64,000 nt of DNA from Streptomyces sp. ASQP_92 (GCF_025399895.1 NZ_JAODUA010000010.1:1-64000), one strand, 5' to 3'; shown: positions 48,447 to 58,037, counted from the stretch's first letter. The notes: generated by a model not told the origin, from the letters alone. Numbers and translations: made by a program.

Positions 48447-49445
48447 TCAGATCCCCTTGTCCTGGTCGTGCGCGCCCCAGTTCGGTGCCTGCCGGCCCTC
48501 GCCCCGTCCGGGCGGGGCGAGCGGCCGGTCGGGGGCGGGGGCGCCGTGCGCGTGGTATTCCACCGAACCCGCCGTCATCTGCATGAACGCCTCTTCGAGG
48601 GAGGCCTGCTGGCCGGAGAGTTCATGCAGGACGAGCTGGTGCTGGGCGGCCAGTTCGCCGAGCGACTCGATCCTGCCGTTGTCGATTTCGATGGCGCCGT
48701 CCCCGGTCTGCGTGAACGCGATCCCGGCCTGCTCCAGCACATCCAGAAGCCGTTCCCACTGCGGTGAACGCAGCCGTACGAAACTCCGGGAGTTCTCGCG
48801 GATGAAATCGGCCATCGATGTATCGGCGAGCAGTCGGCCCTGCCCGATAACGATCAAGTGGTCGGCGGTGAGCGCCATTTCGCTCATCAGGTGAGACGAA
48901 ACGAAGATCGTTCGTCCTTCACCGGCGAGCTGCTTCATGAGATTGCGGATCCAGTGAATTCCCTCGGGGTCCAGACCATTGACGGGTTCGTCGAACATCA
49001 GGATCTCGGGATCGCCCAGCAGCGCCGAGGCGATTCCCAGCCGCTGTCCCATACCCAGCGAGAAGCCCTTCGCCTTCTTCTTCGCCACCGCCGTCAGACC
49101 CACCGTGTCCAGGACCTCCGAGACCCGCGAGGCCGGGATCCGGTTGGACTGGGCAAGACACAGGAGGTTGTTGTACGCGGTGCGGCCGCCGTGCATCGCC
49201 TTGGCGTCGAGCAGCGCCCCGATGTACTTGAGCGGCTCCGCCAGTTCGCGGTAGTGCTTCCCGTCGATGCGTACCGTGCCGCTGGTCGGGTTGTCCAGAT
49301 CGAGCAGCATGCGCATGGTGGTCGACTTGCCGGCCCCGTTGGGTCCCAGGAAACCCGTCACCACACCGGGTCTGACCTGGAACGACAGATGGTCGACGGC
49401 GACCTTGCTGCCATAGCGCTTGGTGAGGCCCTCCAGCTCAATCAT
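48447..49445 (-). CDS. ABC transporter ATPase, pair 2
   Basis: 332 residues: Walker A GPNGAGKST, signature FSLGMGQRLGIA, Walker B ILMFDEPVNGLDP. It has a shorter tail than its paralogue and a few lower-GC codons in the middle part (about 48660-49080) than in the pair-1 gene, by eye. The ATG at 49445 lacks a ribosome binding site; TAGCGT stands six bases upstream, suggesting a leaderless mRNA and the promoter of the four-gene cluster. Confidence 0.93.
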   Translation of the reverse strand: MIELEGLTKRYGSKVAVDHLSFQVRPGVVTGFLGPNGAGKSTTMRMLLDLDNPTSGTVRIDGKHYRELAEPLKYIGALLDAKAMHGGRTAYNNLLCLAQSNRIPASRVSEVLDTVGLTAVAKKKAKGFSLGMGQRLGIASALLGDPEILMFDEPVNGLDPEGIHWIRNLMKQLAGEGRTIFVSSHLMSEMALTADHLIVIGQGRLLADTSMADFIRENSRSFVRLRSPQWERLLDVLEQAGIAFTQTGDGAIEIDNGRIESLGELAAQHQLVLHELSGQQASLEEAFMQMTAGSVEYHAHGAPAPDRPLAPPGRGEGRQAPNWGAHDQDKGI

Positions 49446-49457
49446 GCGGCCACGCTA
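49446..49457 (-). promoter_or_regulatory. -10 element for leaderless ABC gene (TAGCGT)
   Basis: TAGCGT (49457-49452 on the minus strand), six bases, then ATG at 49445. It lies next to the filP terminator, so transcription restarts here. Confidence 0.45.
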
Positions 49458-49467
49458 CGGGCGCACA

Positions 49468-49499
49468 AAGCCCCCCGCCACCGGAATGGCAGGGGGCTT
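49468..49499 (-). terminator. terminator of filP
   Basis: AAGCCCCCCGCCA (49468-49480) pairs with TGGCAGGGGGCTT (49487-49499) with one mismatch and a 6-base loop. On the minus strand it follows filP by about 40 bases. Confidence 0.85.
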
Positions 49500-49540
49500 C
49501 GCGAGATTCTTCCGCAGCCCACGGGGGAGGGGCTGCGGGA

Positions 49541-50479
49541 CTAGCGGGACTGCTGAGCCGGAACGCCACGCGAGACGGGCTCGTCGTCGACCGGGGAACC
49601 GGCGGCGGCCACGGCCGCACCGGTCAGCGTCGCCAGCATCTCGCGGACGTTGGTGAGCTGCGCGTTGATCGAGTCGCGGCGGTTGGTGAGGGCCGCCAGC
49701 TCGCGCTCGGATTCCGAACGGATGCGGTCCGCCTTGGCGTTGGCGTCGGCCACGATGTCCTCGGCCTGGCGCTGCGCCGTCTCCACCGTCTGGCGCGCCC
49801 GGCGCTCGGCGTCCGTACGCAGCTTCTCGGCCTCCAGGCGGAGCTGCTCCGCGCGGTGCTCGATCTCCGCGAGGCGCTTCTCGGCCTTGGCCTGACGCGA
49901 CGCCAGGTCGCGCTCCGACTGCTCGCGACGCTTGGCGAGGTTGGTCTCGAAGTCCGCGGCGGCCTGGGCGGCCTTGGCGCGGGTCTCCTCGAAGAGCGCG
50001 TCCGCCTCCTCGCGCTTGGACTGCGCGTCCTTCTGCGCCTCGGAGCGCAGCGTGGAGGCGTCACCCTTCGCCTTCTCGACGATGCGGACGCCCTCGTCCT
50101 CGGCCTTCGCCTTGCGCTCGGACGCGAACGACTCGGCATCGTTGCGCACCTGCTGGGCGGCCGACTCGGCCAGCTCACGGTGCTGCTCGGCGGCGCGGCG
50201 GGCCTCCTCGCGCAGGTCCTTCGCCTCTTCCTCGGCGAGCCGCAGGATCTTCTCGACCCGCGCACCCAGACCCGCGTACGACGGCTCCGCGTCGTTCACC
50301 TGGGCCTGGGCGTTCTGCGTTTCGAGGTGGAGCTCCTCGATGCGCTTTTCCAGAGAAGTGATCCGTGCCAGAGCACTGTCACGGTCGGCGACGAGCTTGG
50401 TAATGCGGTCATCCACCTGACCGCGGTCGTAACCACGCCGCACTAGCTCGAAGCCGAAGGGGGAGGAAGTGTCGCTCAT
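49541..50479 (-). CDS. filP: coiled-coil scaffold protein FilP
   Basis: FilP forms intermediate-filament-like networks behind the hyphal tip and works with DivIVA and Scy in polar growth. 312 residues, almost wholly a charged coiled coil with Ala/Glu/Arg-rich repeats. The N-terminus FGFELVRRGYDRGQVDDRI resembles the DivIVA N-terminal motif. The C-terminus has LTNRRDSINAQLTNVREML, similar to the end of Scy (RRRQDINAEISRVQDVL). Length is close to the S. coelicolor protein as I recall it. It lies 114 bases downstream of scy on the same strand, the conserved arrangement, and is followed by a terminator. Confidence 0.94.
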   Translation of the reverse strand: MSDTSSPFGFELVRRGYDRGQVDDRITKLVADRDSALARITSLEKRIEELHLETQNAQAQVNDAEPSYAGLGARVEKILRLAEEEAKDLREEARRAAEQHRELAESAAQQVRNDAESFASERKAKAEDEGVRIVEKAKGDASTLRSEAQKDAQSKREEADALFEETRAKAAQAAADFETNLAKRREQSERDLASRQAKAEKRLAEIEHRAEQLRLEAEKLRTDAERRARQTVETAQRQAEDIVADANAKADRIRSESERELAALTNRRDSINAQLTNVREMLATLTGAAVAAAGSPVDDEPVSRGVPAQQSR

Positions 50480-50593
50480 GGGGTTCCTGTCGAATGAGAC
50501 CGGTGAGGTGATAGGGGGAATCCTAGGGGCCCAAGCGGCGTGTCATCGAGCGGATGCCCGTTTGATCTGGAGAATGTCCAGCCTTTTGAGTGG

Positions 50594-53500
50594 CTAGCCC
50601 TCCGAAGACTTGCCACTCGAACGTGTTGCCCCGGCCGCCGCGCCCGCCTTGACACCTGCGGAGGAACCGCCGCCGGACCCCGACTTGCCGCCCGCCGTCG
50701 GCGCCTCGAAGGATTCCAACGCCTCAAGTACGTCCTGGACACGGGAGATCTCGGCATTGATGTCCTGGCGCCGCCGAACCAGTTGGTCGAGTTCGCGCTT
50801 GCCCTCCTCGACGGTGCGGCGCGCTTCGGCCGCCGCGTCGTCACGCAGCTTGGTGGCCTCGCGGATCAGCTCCGCCTTCTTGGTCTCCGCCTCCTTGAGC
50901 AGCGCCTCCGCCTTCTTCACGGCGGCGATGCGCACCTTGCCCGCCTCGGAACCGGCGTCCGCCACCAGCGCCTTGGCCTTGGCCTCGGCCTCGGCGGCCT
51001 GCTCGGTCGCGGCCTTCACCAGCTTGTCGACGCGCTCGCCCGACGTCTTCATCTGCTCGGCGCTCTCGCGGCGGGCCCGGTCGTGCAGCTCCTCGATCTC
51101 GGCCTCGGTACGGGCGCGCACCTCCTCGGTGCGCTCCCTTATGGCGGTGGCGTCCGCGCGCGCACCGGCCAGCAGCTCGTCGGCGTCCGTACGGGCCTTC
51201 TCCACCAGGGAGTTGCCCTCGACCGTCGACTCGGCGACGATCCGCTCGGCCTCCTTGCGGGCCGCGCCGACCATCGTGTCGGCCTGCTCCTCGGCCTCGG
51301 TCGCGGCGCGCAGCGCCTCTTCCTGGGCCTTGTTGATGAGCTGGTCGGCCTGCTCGGCCGCGTCCGCCCGGCGCTTGGCGGCGGCGGTACGCGCCTCGTC
51401 GAGCAGCCGGTCGGCCTCCTCGCGGGCCTCGGTACGCGTCTTCTCCGCGGCCTGTTCGGCGCGGGACCGGTTCTTCTCGGCCTCCGCCCGGATCCGCTCG
51501 GCGGCCTGCTGCGCGGAGCCCACCGTCTCGGCGGCCTCGGCGCGCAGCCGCTCGGCCTCGCCACTCGCCTCCGCGATCAGCTGGTCCGCCTGGGTGGCGG
51601 CGTCGCTGCGGCGCTTGTCGGCCGCGCGGCGCGCCTCGTCGAGCAGTCGCTCGGCCTCGGCGCGGGCCTCGTTTATGGTCTGCTCGGCCTCGGCGGTGGC
51701 CGCGCCGAGCGTGGAGCCGGCCTCGGCGCGCGCCTCGGTGGTGACCAACTCGGCATACGCGTTGGCCTCGTTGGTGGTGCGCTCGGCGTCCGCCTGCGCC
51801 TGGCCGGTGACGCGCTCGGCCTGCTCGCGGGCGGCCGTGGTGACCTGCTCGGCCTCGGCGAGGGCCGCCGAAGTGACCCGCTCGGCCTCCGCACGCGCCT
51901 CGGCGCGCAGCGCGTCGGCCTCCGCCTGGCCCTCGGTGCGTACCTGCTGGGCCTCGCCGAGGAGCCGCTCCGCCTCCGCTGTCGACTCGGCGGCGAGCCG
52001 CTCGGCCTCCGCCGTCGCCTCGGTGACCAGGCGGTCGGCCTGGCTCGCGGCGTCGGAGCGGATGCGGTTGGCGTCCTCGCGCGCCTCGGCCCGGGTGCGG
52101 GCCGCGTCCTGCTCGGAGGAGGCCAGCGCGTCCGAGGCCTCGGTACGCATGCGCTGCGCGTACTCGGAGGCGTCCGAACGCGCCTTCTCCGCCTCGGCCA
52201 TGGCGTCCGTGACGGTCCGCTCGGCCAGCGCCTTGGCGGCCTCGGACTCCTCCTGGGCGCGGGTGCGGATCCGGCTCGCGTCCTCACCGGCCCGCTCGCG
52301 CTCGGCGTGCGCGTCGGCGCGGACCCGGTCCGCCTCCGCCTGCGCCTCGCTGGTGGTGCGCTCCGCCGTGTGCTCGGCGGCGCTGCGCAGCCCCGCGATC
52401 TCCTGCTCGGCCTCCTCGCGGAGCCCGGCGACGGAATCCCGTACGTCCTTGGCGGTCTGCTCGGCCGTCGACACCAGCTCGGTGGCGCGCCGGTCGGCCT
52501 CCTCGCCGAGCCGCTGCGCCTCGTTCTGGGCCTCCTCGACCCGCTTGCGGGCGGAGGCGAGCAGCTCCTCGCTCTGCTCACGGGCCTGGGCGCGCTCCGA
52601 ATCGGCTTCGGCACGCGCCGAGTTGAGGGTCTCCTCGGCCTCGCGGCGACGCCGGGCGGCCTCCTCCTGGGCGGCGGCCAGCGCCTCGGCGGCCTCGGTG
52701 CCGACGCGTTCGGCGGCGGCCGCGGCCTCCGCGCGCATCCGGTCGGCGGCCTCCTGCGCCTCGTACTTGAGCCGCTCGGCCTCCGCGGACGCCTCCGAGC
52801 GCAGCCGTACGGCCGCGTTCTCCGCCTCCGATCGGGCGGTCGAGGCATCGGCGGCGGCCTCGGTGCGCAGCCGCTCGGCCTCCTGCTCGGCCTGCGCCTG
52901 GAGCGTACGGATGCGCTCGGCGGCCTCCGTGCGGATCCGCTCGGTCTCCTCGGCGGCCTCGCGCCGGATCCGCTCGCCCTCGGCGCGGGCCTCGCTCAGG
53001 GCCTGCTCGGCGGCCGCGTGGCGCTGCTCGGCCTCGGCGTGCAGCCGGGTCAGTTCCTCGGCGGCCTCGGCCTGGCGCGCCGCTATCGCCCGCTCGGTCT
53101 CCTCGCGCAGACGGACGGCCGCGCCCTCGGCGTCCGCCGTGGTCTGCCCGGCCTGCTCCTCGGCCTCGGCGCGCATCCGCTCGGCCTCGGCGCGGGTGCG
53201 CTCCAAGGTCTCCTCGGCCTGCTTGCGCAGCGTGGTGGCCCGCTCCAGCGCCTCGTTCCGTACCCGCTCGGACTCGGTGCCCGCGGTGGTGCGCAGCTCG
53301 TCGGCGTCCGCCTTGGCCTTGGCGAGGAGTTCCTCGGCGGTCTTGGCCGCGCCCTCGATCTGCTGGACGGCCTCGCGCCGCGCCTCGCCCCGGATCCGCT
53401 CGCCCTCGGCGACCGCCTCGGCGCGCAACTGCTCGGCCTCGCCGCGCAGCCGGCGGGCCTCCTCCTGGAGCTCGACCGTTTTGGCCCGGTACTCCTTGGT

Positions 53501-54784
53501 GTCGTCCTTGGCCGCGCCCTTGAGCTCGTCGGCCTGCTCGGCCGCCTCGCCGCGCAGCCGCTCCGCCTCGGCCTCCGCCTCGCGCCGGATCCGCTCGGCC
53601 TCCTCGGACGCCTTGCGGGTGGTCTCCCGGGCGTCCTCGGACGCCTTGGTGAGCACCTCCTCGGCCGTACGGGCGGCCTTGGCGAGCTGGGCCGCGGTGT
53701 CCTCGGCGGCGCTGGTGCGCGCGGCCTCGGCGGCCTCGGTACGCAGCCGCTCCGCCTCCGCCTTCGCGTCCGCGAGCGCCTGCTCGGCCTCGGCCTTGAG
53801 GGTCTCGGACTCCTTGGTGGCCTCCGCGACCAGACGGGCGATCTCGGTCTTCGCGGTCCTGGTGCGCTGCTCGTTGGCGGACTCGGCGCTCGCCAACTGC
53901 TTGGCCGCGGCCTCCTTCGCCTCGGTGAGGGCCCGCTCGGCCTCGGCGCGCGCCTCGCGCAGCGCGGCCTCCGCCTCCTGCATCCGCTGCTCGGCGGCGC
54001 GGCTCAGCTCGGCGGCCTGCTGGCGCGCCTGGTCGGACTCGGCGGTGGTGGTCGTCCGCAGCCGCTCGGCGTGGGAGGTGGCCTCCTGGGCCTGGGTGGA
54101 GGCCGCGTTCAGGAGCCGCTCGGCGTCCTTGCGGGCGCGCAGCAGCGTCGCTTCGGCCTCGGCGCGGGCCGACTCCGCCTCGGAGCCCAGCCGTTGACGG
54201 GCCTCCTCGGCGATCCGGGTGGCCTCCGCGCGGGCCGCGGCGAGGGACTGCTCGGCCTCGGCGCGGGACTCCTCCATCAGGCGGCGGGCCTGCGCCTCGG
54301 TGCGGGCGCGCAGCTGCTCGGCCCACGCCACGTTCTCGTTGACGTGCGACTCGACGGTGGCCCGGCGCTCGGCCAGCTCCTGGTCCAGGCGCTGGCGGCG
54401 GCTGACGGCCTCGGCGTGCAACTCCGCCTGGAGACGCGCCTGGTGCTCGGCGTGCTCCTGGAGGATGCGCTGGGTCTGGGCGCGGGCGTCCCGCAGTTCG
54501 CGCTCGGCGTCGTTGCGCAACTGCTCGGCCTGCATCTGGGCGTTGCGGAGCAGCTGTTCGGCCTGGTAGCCGACGTTCGCCGTGTCGTAGGCGGGACGGG
54601 TCGCGAGATTGCGGCGCGCCTCGTGGAGCTTGGCGCGCAGCACTTCGACCTGGTAACCGAGATCCTCGGCGTGCTGAACGGCCTTCTCCCGCTCGGTCTT
54701 CAGCCGCTCCATCTCGGCCTCGAACCGCGAGAGGTGGTCGTCAGGCCGGTGGCTCTGGCTCTCCTGGCGTTCGTAGCCCCGCAC
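50594..54784 (-). CDS. scy: polarity scaffold protein Scy
   Basis: Scy organises the tip-organising centre of Streptomyces hyphae with DivIVA and FilP and sets branching. 1396 residues, slightly longer than the S. coelicolor protein as I recall it. After a short N-terminus (MRGYERQESQSHRPDDHLS) nearly the whole length is a coiled coil of repeats rich in AE-A-R-x-EAE. Long-coil proteins of this class have a reported 51-residue repeat, which could explain the internal similarity here. It ends in a Gly/Ser/Ala/Lys-rich tail. Start is GTG at 54784. The very regular codons produce long misleading open frames on the other strand. Confidence 0.94.
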   Translation of the reverse strand: MRGYERQESQSHRPDDHLSRFEAEMERLKTEREKAVQHAEDLGYQVEVLRAKLHEARRNLATRPAYDTANVGYQAEQLLRNAQMQAEQLRNDAERELRDARAQTQRILQEHAEHQARLQAELHAEAVSRRQRLDQELAERRATVESHVNENVAWAEQLRARTEAQARRLMEESRAEAEQSLAAARAEATRIAEEARQRLGSEAESARAEAEATLLRARKDAERLLNAASTQAQEATSHAERLRTTTTAESDQARQQAAELSRAAEQRMQEAEAALREARAEAERALTEAKEAAAKQLASAESANEQRTRTAKTEIARLVAEATKESETLKAEAEQALADAKAEAERLRTEAAEAARTSAAEDTAAQLAKAARTAEEVLTKASEDARETTRKASEEAERIRREAEAEAERLRGEAAEQADELKGAAKDDTKEYRAKTVELQEEARRLRGEAEQLRAEAVAEGERIRGEARREAVQQIEGAAKTAEELLAKAKADADELRTTAGTESERVRNEALERATTLRKQAEETLERTRAEAERMRAEAEEQAGQTTADAEGAAVRLREETERAIAARQAEAAEELTRLHAEAEQRHAAAEQALSEARAEGERIRREAAEETERIRTEAAERIRTLQAQAEQEAERLRTEAAADASTARSEAENAAVRLRSEASAEAERLKYEAQEAADRMRAEAAAAAERVGTEAAEALAAAQEEAARRRREAEETLNSARAEADSERAQAREQSEELLASARKRVEEAQNEAQRLGEEADRRATELVSTAEQTAKDVRDSVAGLREEAEQEIAGLRSAAEHTAERTTSEAQAEADRVRADAHAERERAGEDASRIRTRAQEESEAAKALAERTVTDAMAEAEKARSDASEYAQRMRTEASDALASSEQDAARTRAEAREDANRIRSDAASQADRLVTEATAEAERLAAESTAEAERLLGEAQQVRTEGQAEADALRAEARAEAERVTSAALAEAEQVTTAAREQAERVTGQAQADAERTTNEANAYAELVTTEARAEAGSTLGAATAEAEQTINEARAEAERLLDEARRAADKRRSDAATQADQLIAEASGEAERLRAEAAETVGSAQQAAERIRAEAEKNRSRAEQAAEKTRTEAREEADRLLDEARTAAAKRRADAAEQADQLINKAQEEALRAATEAEEQADTMVGAARKEAERIVAESTVEGNSLVEKARTDADELLAGARADATAIRERTEEVRARTEAEIEELHDRARRESAEQMKTSGERVDKLVKAATEQAAEAEAKAKALVADAGSEAGKVRIAAVKKAEALLKEAETKKAELIREATKLRDDAAAEARRTVEEGKRELDQLVRRRQDINAEISRVQDVLEALESFEAPTAGGKSGSGGGSSAGVKAGAAAGATRSSGKSSEG

Positions 54785-54984
54785 TGCGCGGTCCCATCCG
54801 TCCCCTGGTCGCGAACACTGCCCGTACGAGCGCCGTCCGACCGCGAGTGACAGCGGACGGGCCCCCGGTGAATGGTGTCAGATCAAAACAGGGGCGTGGG
54901 TCCCAGGCCCCGACCCGACCCCGGCCCGGAACCGCCCACTGTACCGGGCCGAGTATCCGGAGGTCCGGCCTCCACTGTGTGGGC

Positions 54985-55425
54985 TCAGTGGTCGTCTGCG
55001 CCCGTGGGTGCGGAAGTGACGAGTTCGGTGAGCACGCCGTGGCAGTCCTTGGGGTGCAGGAAGGTGATCTGCGAGCCCATCGAGCCGGTCCGCGGCTGGT
55101 CGTAGAGGACCCGTACGCCCTTGTCGCGGATGGCCTCGGAGTCGGCGGTGACGTCCCCGGTGCCGAAGGCGATGTGGTGGACACCCTCGCCGTTCTTGGC
55201 CAGCCACTTGCCGACCGCGGAGTCCTCGCGGGTGGGTTCGAGGAGCTGGAGGTAGGAGGCTCCGCCGTCGGAGGTCTCGTTGATCTTGAGCATGGCCTCG
55301 CGCACGCCCTGCTCTTCGTTGACCTCGGTGTGGAACACCTCGAATCCGTAGGTGGCACGGTAGAACTCGACGGTCCTGTCGAGGTCGAAACAGGCGATCC
55401 CGATGTGGTCGATTCGCGTCAGCAT
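54985..55425 (-). CDS. mce: methylmalonyl-CoA epimerase
   Basis: Interconverts (S)- and (R)-methylmalonyl-CoA, feeding methylmalonyl-CoA mutase or polyketide extender pools. 146 residues of the glyoxalase/VOC fold: LTRIDHIGIACFDLD with a metal-binding His, EGVHHIAFGTGDV with another, and the C-terminal LHPKDCHGVLTEL region with the metal Glu. The ATG follows CTGGAGG. It is divergent from the thiolase gene and upstream of scy on the same strand, about 200 bases away. Confidence 0.93.
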   Translation of the reverse strand: MLTRIDHIGIACFDLDRTVEFYRATYGFEVFHTEVNEEQGVREAMLKINETSDGGASYLQLLEPTREDSAVGKWLAKNGEGVHHIAFGTGDVTADSEAIRDKGVRVLYDQPRTGSMGSQITFLHPKDCHGVLTELVTSAPTGADDH

Positions 55426-55574
55426 GCCTCCAGTGCAGCGCTACCAGGGGCGGTTACGCAACGTGCGCGCCATCACACCGGCCGACCGGTGACGTGGGGC
55501 AGTACCGCTCAGTACATTCGACGCACTCGAAGTAAACCCTCGTTCACATCTCACCTCCCTAAGGGCCGTGCCTC

Positions 55575-56777
55575 ATGTCTGGAACGACCGGTACCACCTC
55601 AGTGATCGTCGCGGGCGCCCGTACGCCCATGGGCCGCCTGCTCGGCTCCCTCAAGTCCTTCTCCGGCGCGGACCTCGGCGGCTTCGCCATCAAGGCGGCA
55701 CTGGACCGGGCCGGCATCGGGGGCGACCAGGTGCAGTACGTGATCATGGGTCAGGTGCTCACGGGCGGGGCCGGCCAGATCCCCGCCCGCCAGGCCGCGG
55801 TCAAGGCCGGCATCCCGATGAACGTGCCCGCGCTCACCATCAACAAGGTCTGCCTGTCGGGCCTGGACGCGATCGCCCTCGCCGACCAGCTGATCCGCGC
55901 CGGTGAGTTCGACATCGTGGTCGCCGGCGGCCAGGAGTCCATGACCAACGCCCCGCACGTGCTGCCGAAGTCCCGCGAGGGCTTCAAGTACGGCGCGATC
56001 GAGATGCTCGACTCCATGGCGCACGACGGTCTGACCGACCCCTTCGAGTCCATCCCCATGGGTGAGTCGACGGAGAAGCACAACACCCGCCTCGGCATCG
56101 CCCGCGCCGAGCAGGACGAGATCGGCGCCCTCTCGCACCAGCGCGCCGCGACCGCGCAGAAGAACGGCATCTTCGAGGCCGAGATCACCCCGGTCGAGAT
56201 CCCGCAGCGCAAGGGCGGCCCGGTCCTGTTCGCCAAGGACGAGGGCATCCGCCCCGACACCACCGTGGAGACGCTCGGCGGACTGCGTCCGGCCTTCGCC
56301 AAGGACGGCACCATCACGGCCGGCACCTCCTCGCAGATCTCGGACGGCGCGGCCGCGGTCGTCGTCATGTCCAAGGCCAAGGCCGAGGAGCTCGGCCTGG
56401 AGTGGATCGCCGAGATCGGCGCCCACGGCAACGTGGCGGGCCCGGACAACTCGCTCCAGTCCCAGCCGTCGAACGCGATCAAGCACGCGGTCGGCAAGGA
56501 GGGCATCACGGTCGAGGACCTCGACCTGATCGAGATCAACGAGGCCTTCGCGGCGGTCGCCGTGCAGTCGATGAAGGACCTCGGGGTGTCCCCGGAAAAG
56601 GTGAACGTCAACGGCGGCGCCATCGCGCTCGGCCACCCCATCGGCATGTCCGGCGCCCGCGTCGTGCTGCACCTGGCCCTCGAACTGAAGCGCCGCGGCG
56701 GCGGTGTGGGCGCGGCGGCCCTGTGCGGCGGCGGCGGCCAGGGCGACGCCCTGATCGTGCGCGTCCCGGGTAAGTAG
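55575..56777 (+). CDS. acetyl-CoA C-acetyltransferase (thiolase)
   Basis: Condenses two acetyl-CoA into acetoacetyl-CoA, or the reverse. 400 residues: nucleophile Cys93 in [28 protein letters not shown] with the catalytic His, and the second Cys in [13 protein letters not shown]. The ATG at 55575 follows CTAAGGGC. It is divergent from mce across a 149-base gap and lies 54 bases before meaB, probably one transcript. It supplies the substrate for the dehydrogenase at 38261 and, with mce and meaB, the ethylmalonyl/methylmalonyl-CoA route. Confidence 0.95.
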   Translation: MSGTTGTTSVIVAGARTPMGRLLGSLKSFSGADLGGFAIKAALDRAGIGGDQVQYVIMGQVLTGGAGQIPARQAAVKAGIPMNVPALTINKVCLSGLDAIALADQLIRAGEFDIVVAGGQESMTNAPHVLPKSREGFKYGAIEMLDSMAHDGLTDPFESIPMGESTEKHNTRLGIARAEQDEIGALSHQRAATAQKNGIFEAEITPVEIPQRKGGPVLFAKDEGIRPDTTVETLGGLRPAFAKDGTITAGTSSQISDGAAAVVVMSKAKAEELGLEWIAEIGAHGNVAGPDNSLQSQPSNAIKHAVGKEGITVEDLDLIEINEAFAAVAVQSMKDLGVSPEKVNVNGGAIALGHPIGMSGARVVLHLALELKRRGGGVGAAALCGGGGQGDALIVRVPGK

Positions 56778-56831
56778 TCCCGGAACGACCCCCTGATCCC
56801 TGCGGTGCGTACGCGACTGAACGGAGCGGCA

Positions 56832-57791
56832 ATGGTGGATGTCCCCGAACTGGTGGCCCAGGCCCGAGAAGGCCGGCCCCGGGCCGTCGCCCGGCTGATC
56901 TCGCTGGTCGAGGGAGCCTCCCCGCAGCTGCGCGAGGTCATGGCGGCGCTGGCCCCGCTGGCGGGCAACGCGTACGTCGTGGGGCTCACCGGCTCGCCCG
57001 GTGTCGGCAAGTCGACCTCCACCTCCGCCCTGGTCTCCGCCTACCGCAGGGCCGGGAAGCGGGTCGGCGTGCTCGCCGTCGACCCGTCCTCGCCCTTCTC
57101 GGGCGGGGCCCTGCTCGGCGACCGCGTCCGGATGTCGGACCACGCCTCCGACCCGGGCGTCTACATCCGCTCGATGGCGACCCGGGGCCACCTGGGCGGC
57201 CTCGCCTGGGCCGCGCCCCAGGCGATCCGGGTCCTGGACGCGGCGGGCTGCGAGGTGATCCTGGTCGAGACGGTGGGCGTGGGACAGTCCGAGGTGGAGA
57301 TCGCCTCCCAGGCCGACACCTCGGTGGTGCTGCTCGCGCCCGGCATGGGCGACGGCATCCAGGCGGCCAAGGCCGGCATCCTCGAAATCGGTGACGTGTA
57401 CGTCGTCAACAAGGCCGACCGGGACGGCGCGGACGCCACCGCCCGCGAGCTCAACCACATGCTGGGCCTGGGCGAATCGCGCGGCCCCGGCGACTGGCGG
57501 CCGCCCATCGTCAAGACGGTGGCCGCACGCGGCGAGGGCATCGACGAGGTCCTGGAGGCGCTGGAGAAGCACCACGCGTGGATGGCCGAGCACGGCGTCC
57601 TCGCGGAGCGCCGCCGGGCCCGCGCGGCCCGCGAGGTCGAGACCATCGCCGTCACCGCGCTGCGCGAGCGCATCGGCTCCCTGCACGGCGACCGCCGCCT
57701 GGACGCGCTGGCCCAGCGCATCGTGGACGGCGAGCTCGACCCGTACGCGGCCGCCGACGAGCTGGTGTCGAGCCTCACCGAGACCGCTTAG
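56832..57791 (+). CDS. meaB: methylmalonyl-CoA mutase chaperone GTPase MeaB
   Basis: A G3E GTPase that protects and reloads coenzyme B12 in methylmalonyl-CoA mutase. 319 residues: P-loop GSPGVGKS (54-61), switch region AVDPSSPFSGGALLGDRVRM, VETVGVGQSE, and base-recognition NKADRDGAD. A C-terminal dimerisation arm follows. The ATG at 56832 has GGAG six bases upstream; an in-frame start at 56805 adds nine residues. Mutase genes are not in this window. Confidence 0.95.
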   Translation: MVDVPELVAQAREGRPRAVARLISLVEGASPQLREVMAALAPLAGNAYVVGLTGSPGVGKSTSTSALVSAYRRAGKRVGVLAVDPSSPFSGGALLGDRVRMSDHASDPGVYIRSMATRGHLGGLAWAAPQAIRVLDAAGCEVILVETVGVGQSEVEIASQADTSVVLLAPGMGDGIQAAKAGILEIGDVYVVNKADRDGADATARELNHMLGLGESRGPGDWRPPIVKTVAARGEGIDEVLEALEKHHAWMAEHGVLAERRRARAAREVETIAVTALRERIGSLHGDRRLDALAQRIVDGELDPYAAADELVSSLTETA

Positions 57792-57803
57792 CCGCGTTCT
57801 CTC

Positions 57804-57850
57804 AACAGCCCCGGAAAATCCGCTCGTTGGGTGGGTACCGGGGCTGTTGG
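57804..57850 (+). terminator. hairpin after meaB
   Basis: CAACAGCCCCGG (57804-57815) and CCGGGGCTGTTG (57839-57850) form a perfect 12-bp stem with a 23-base loop, 12 bases after meaB. Confidence 0.75.
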
Positions 57851-57879
57851 CGTGCTGGGCATGCTCCTGCTCCGCGCGT

Positions 57880-58037
57880 AGGTGCCGCCCGTACCCGGGC
57901 CGGGGCGTGGGTCAACACCGCGGTGAACGCCGGGAGTTCGGGTGCCGGCGCCGCGGCGGGTCTGCTGGTGGGGAGGCGGCCCGTCGCCCTGTGCTTCGTG
58001 CTCGCGGGAGTGCCCGCGCCGTGTTCGGCGTTCGCCG
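57880..58037 (+). pseudogene. C-terminal remnant of an MFS transporter
   Basis: One frame translates as AWVNTAVNAGSSGAGAAAG, then LLVGRRPVALCFVLAGVPA, typical of the penultimate and last helices of drug-efflux MFS transporters. There is no upstream part: the frame enters from non-coding sequence and from another frame of meaB, and it runs into the end of marR. It is best read as the debris of an exporter gene next to its MarR regulator. The exact limits are uncertain. Confidence 0.5.

Noticed and set aside
50540-54850. Long plus-strand frames of 1195-1436 residues, Leu/Gly/Arg or Ser/Ala rich, opposite scy
   Set aside because: They are shadows of the extremely regular Ala/Glu/Arg codons of scy on the minus strand; composition is low complexity with no domain or ribosome binding site.
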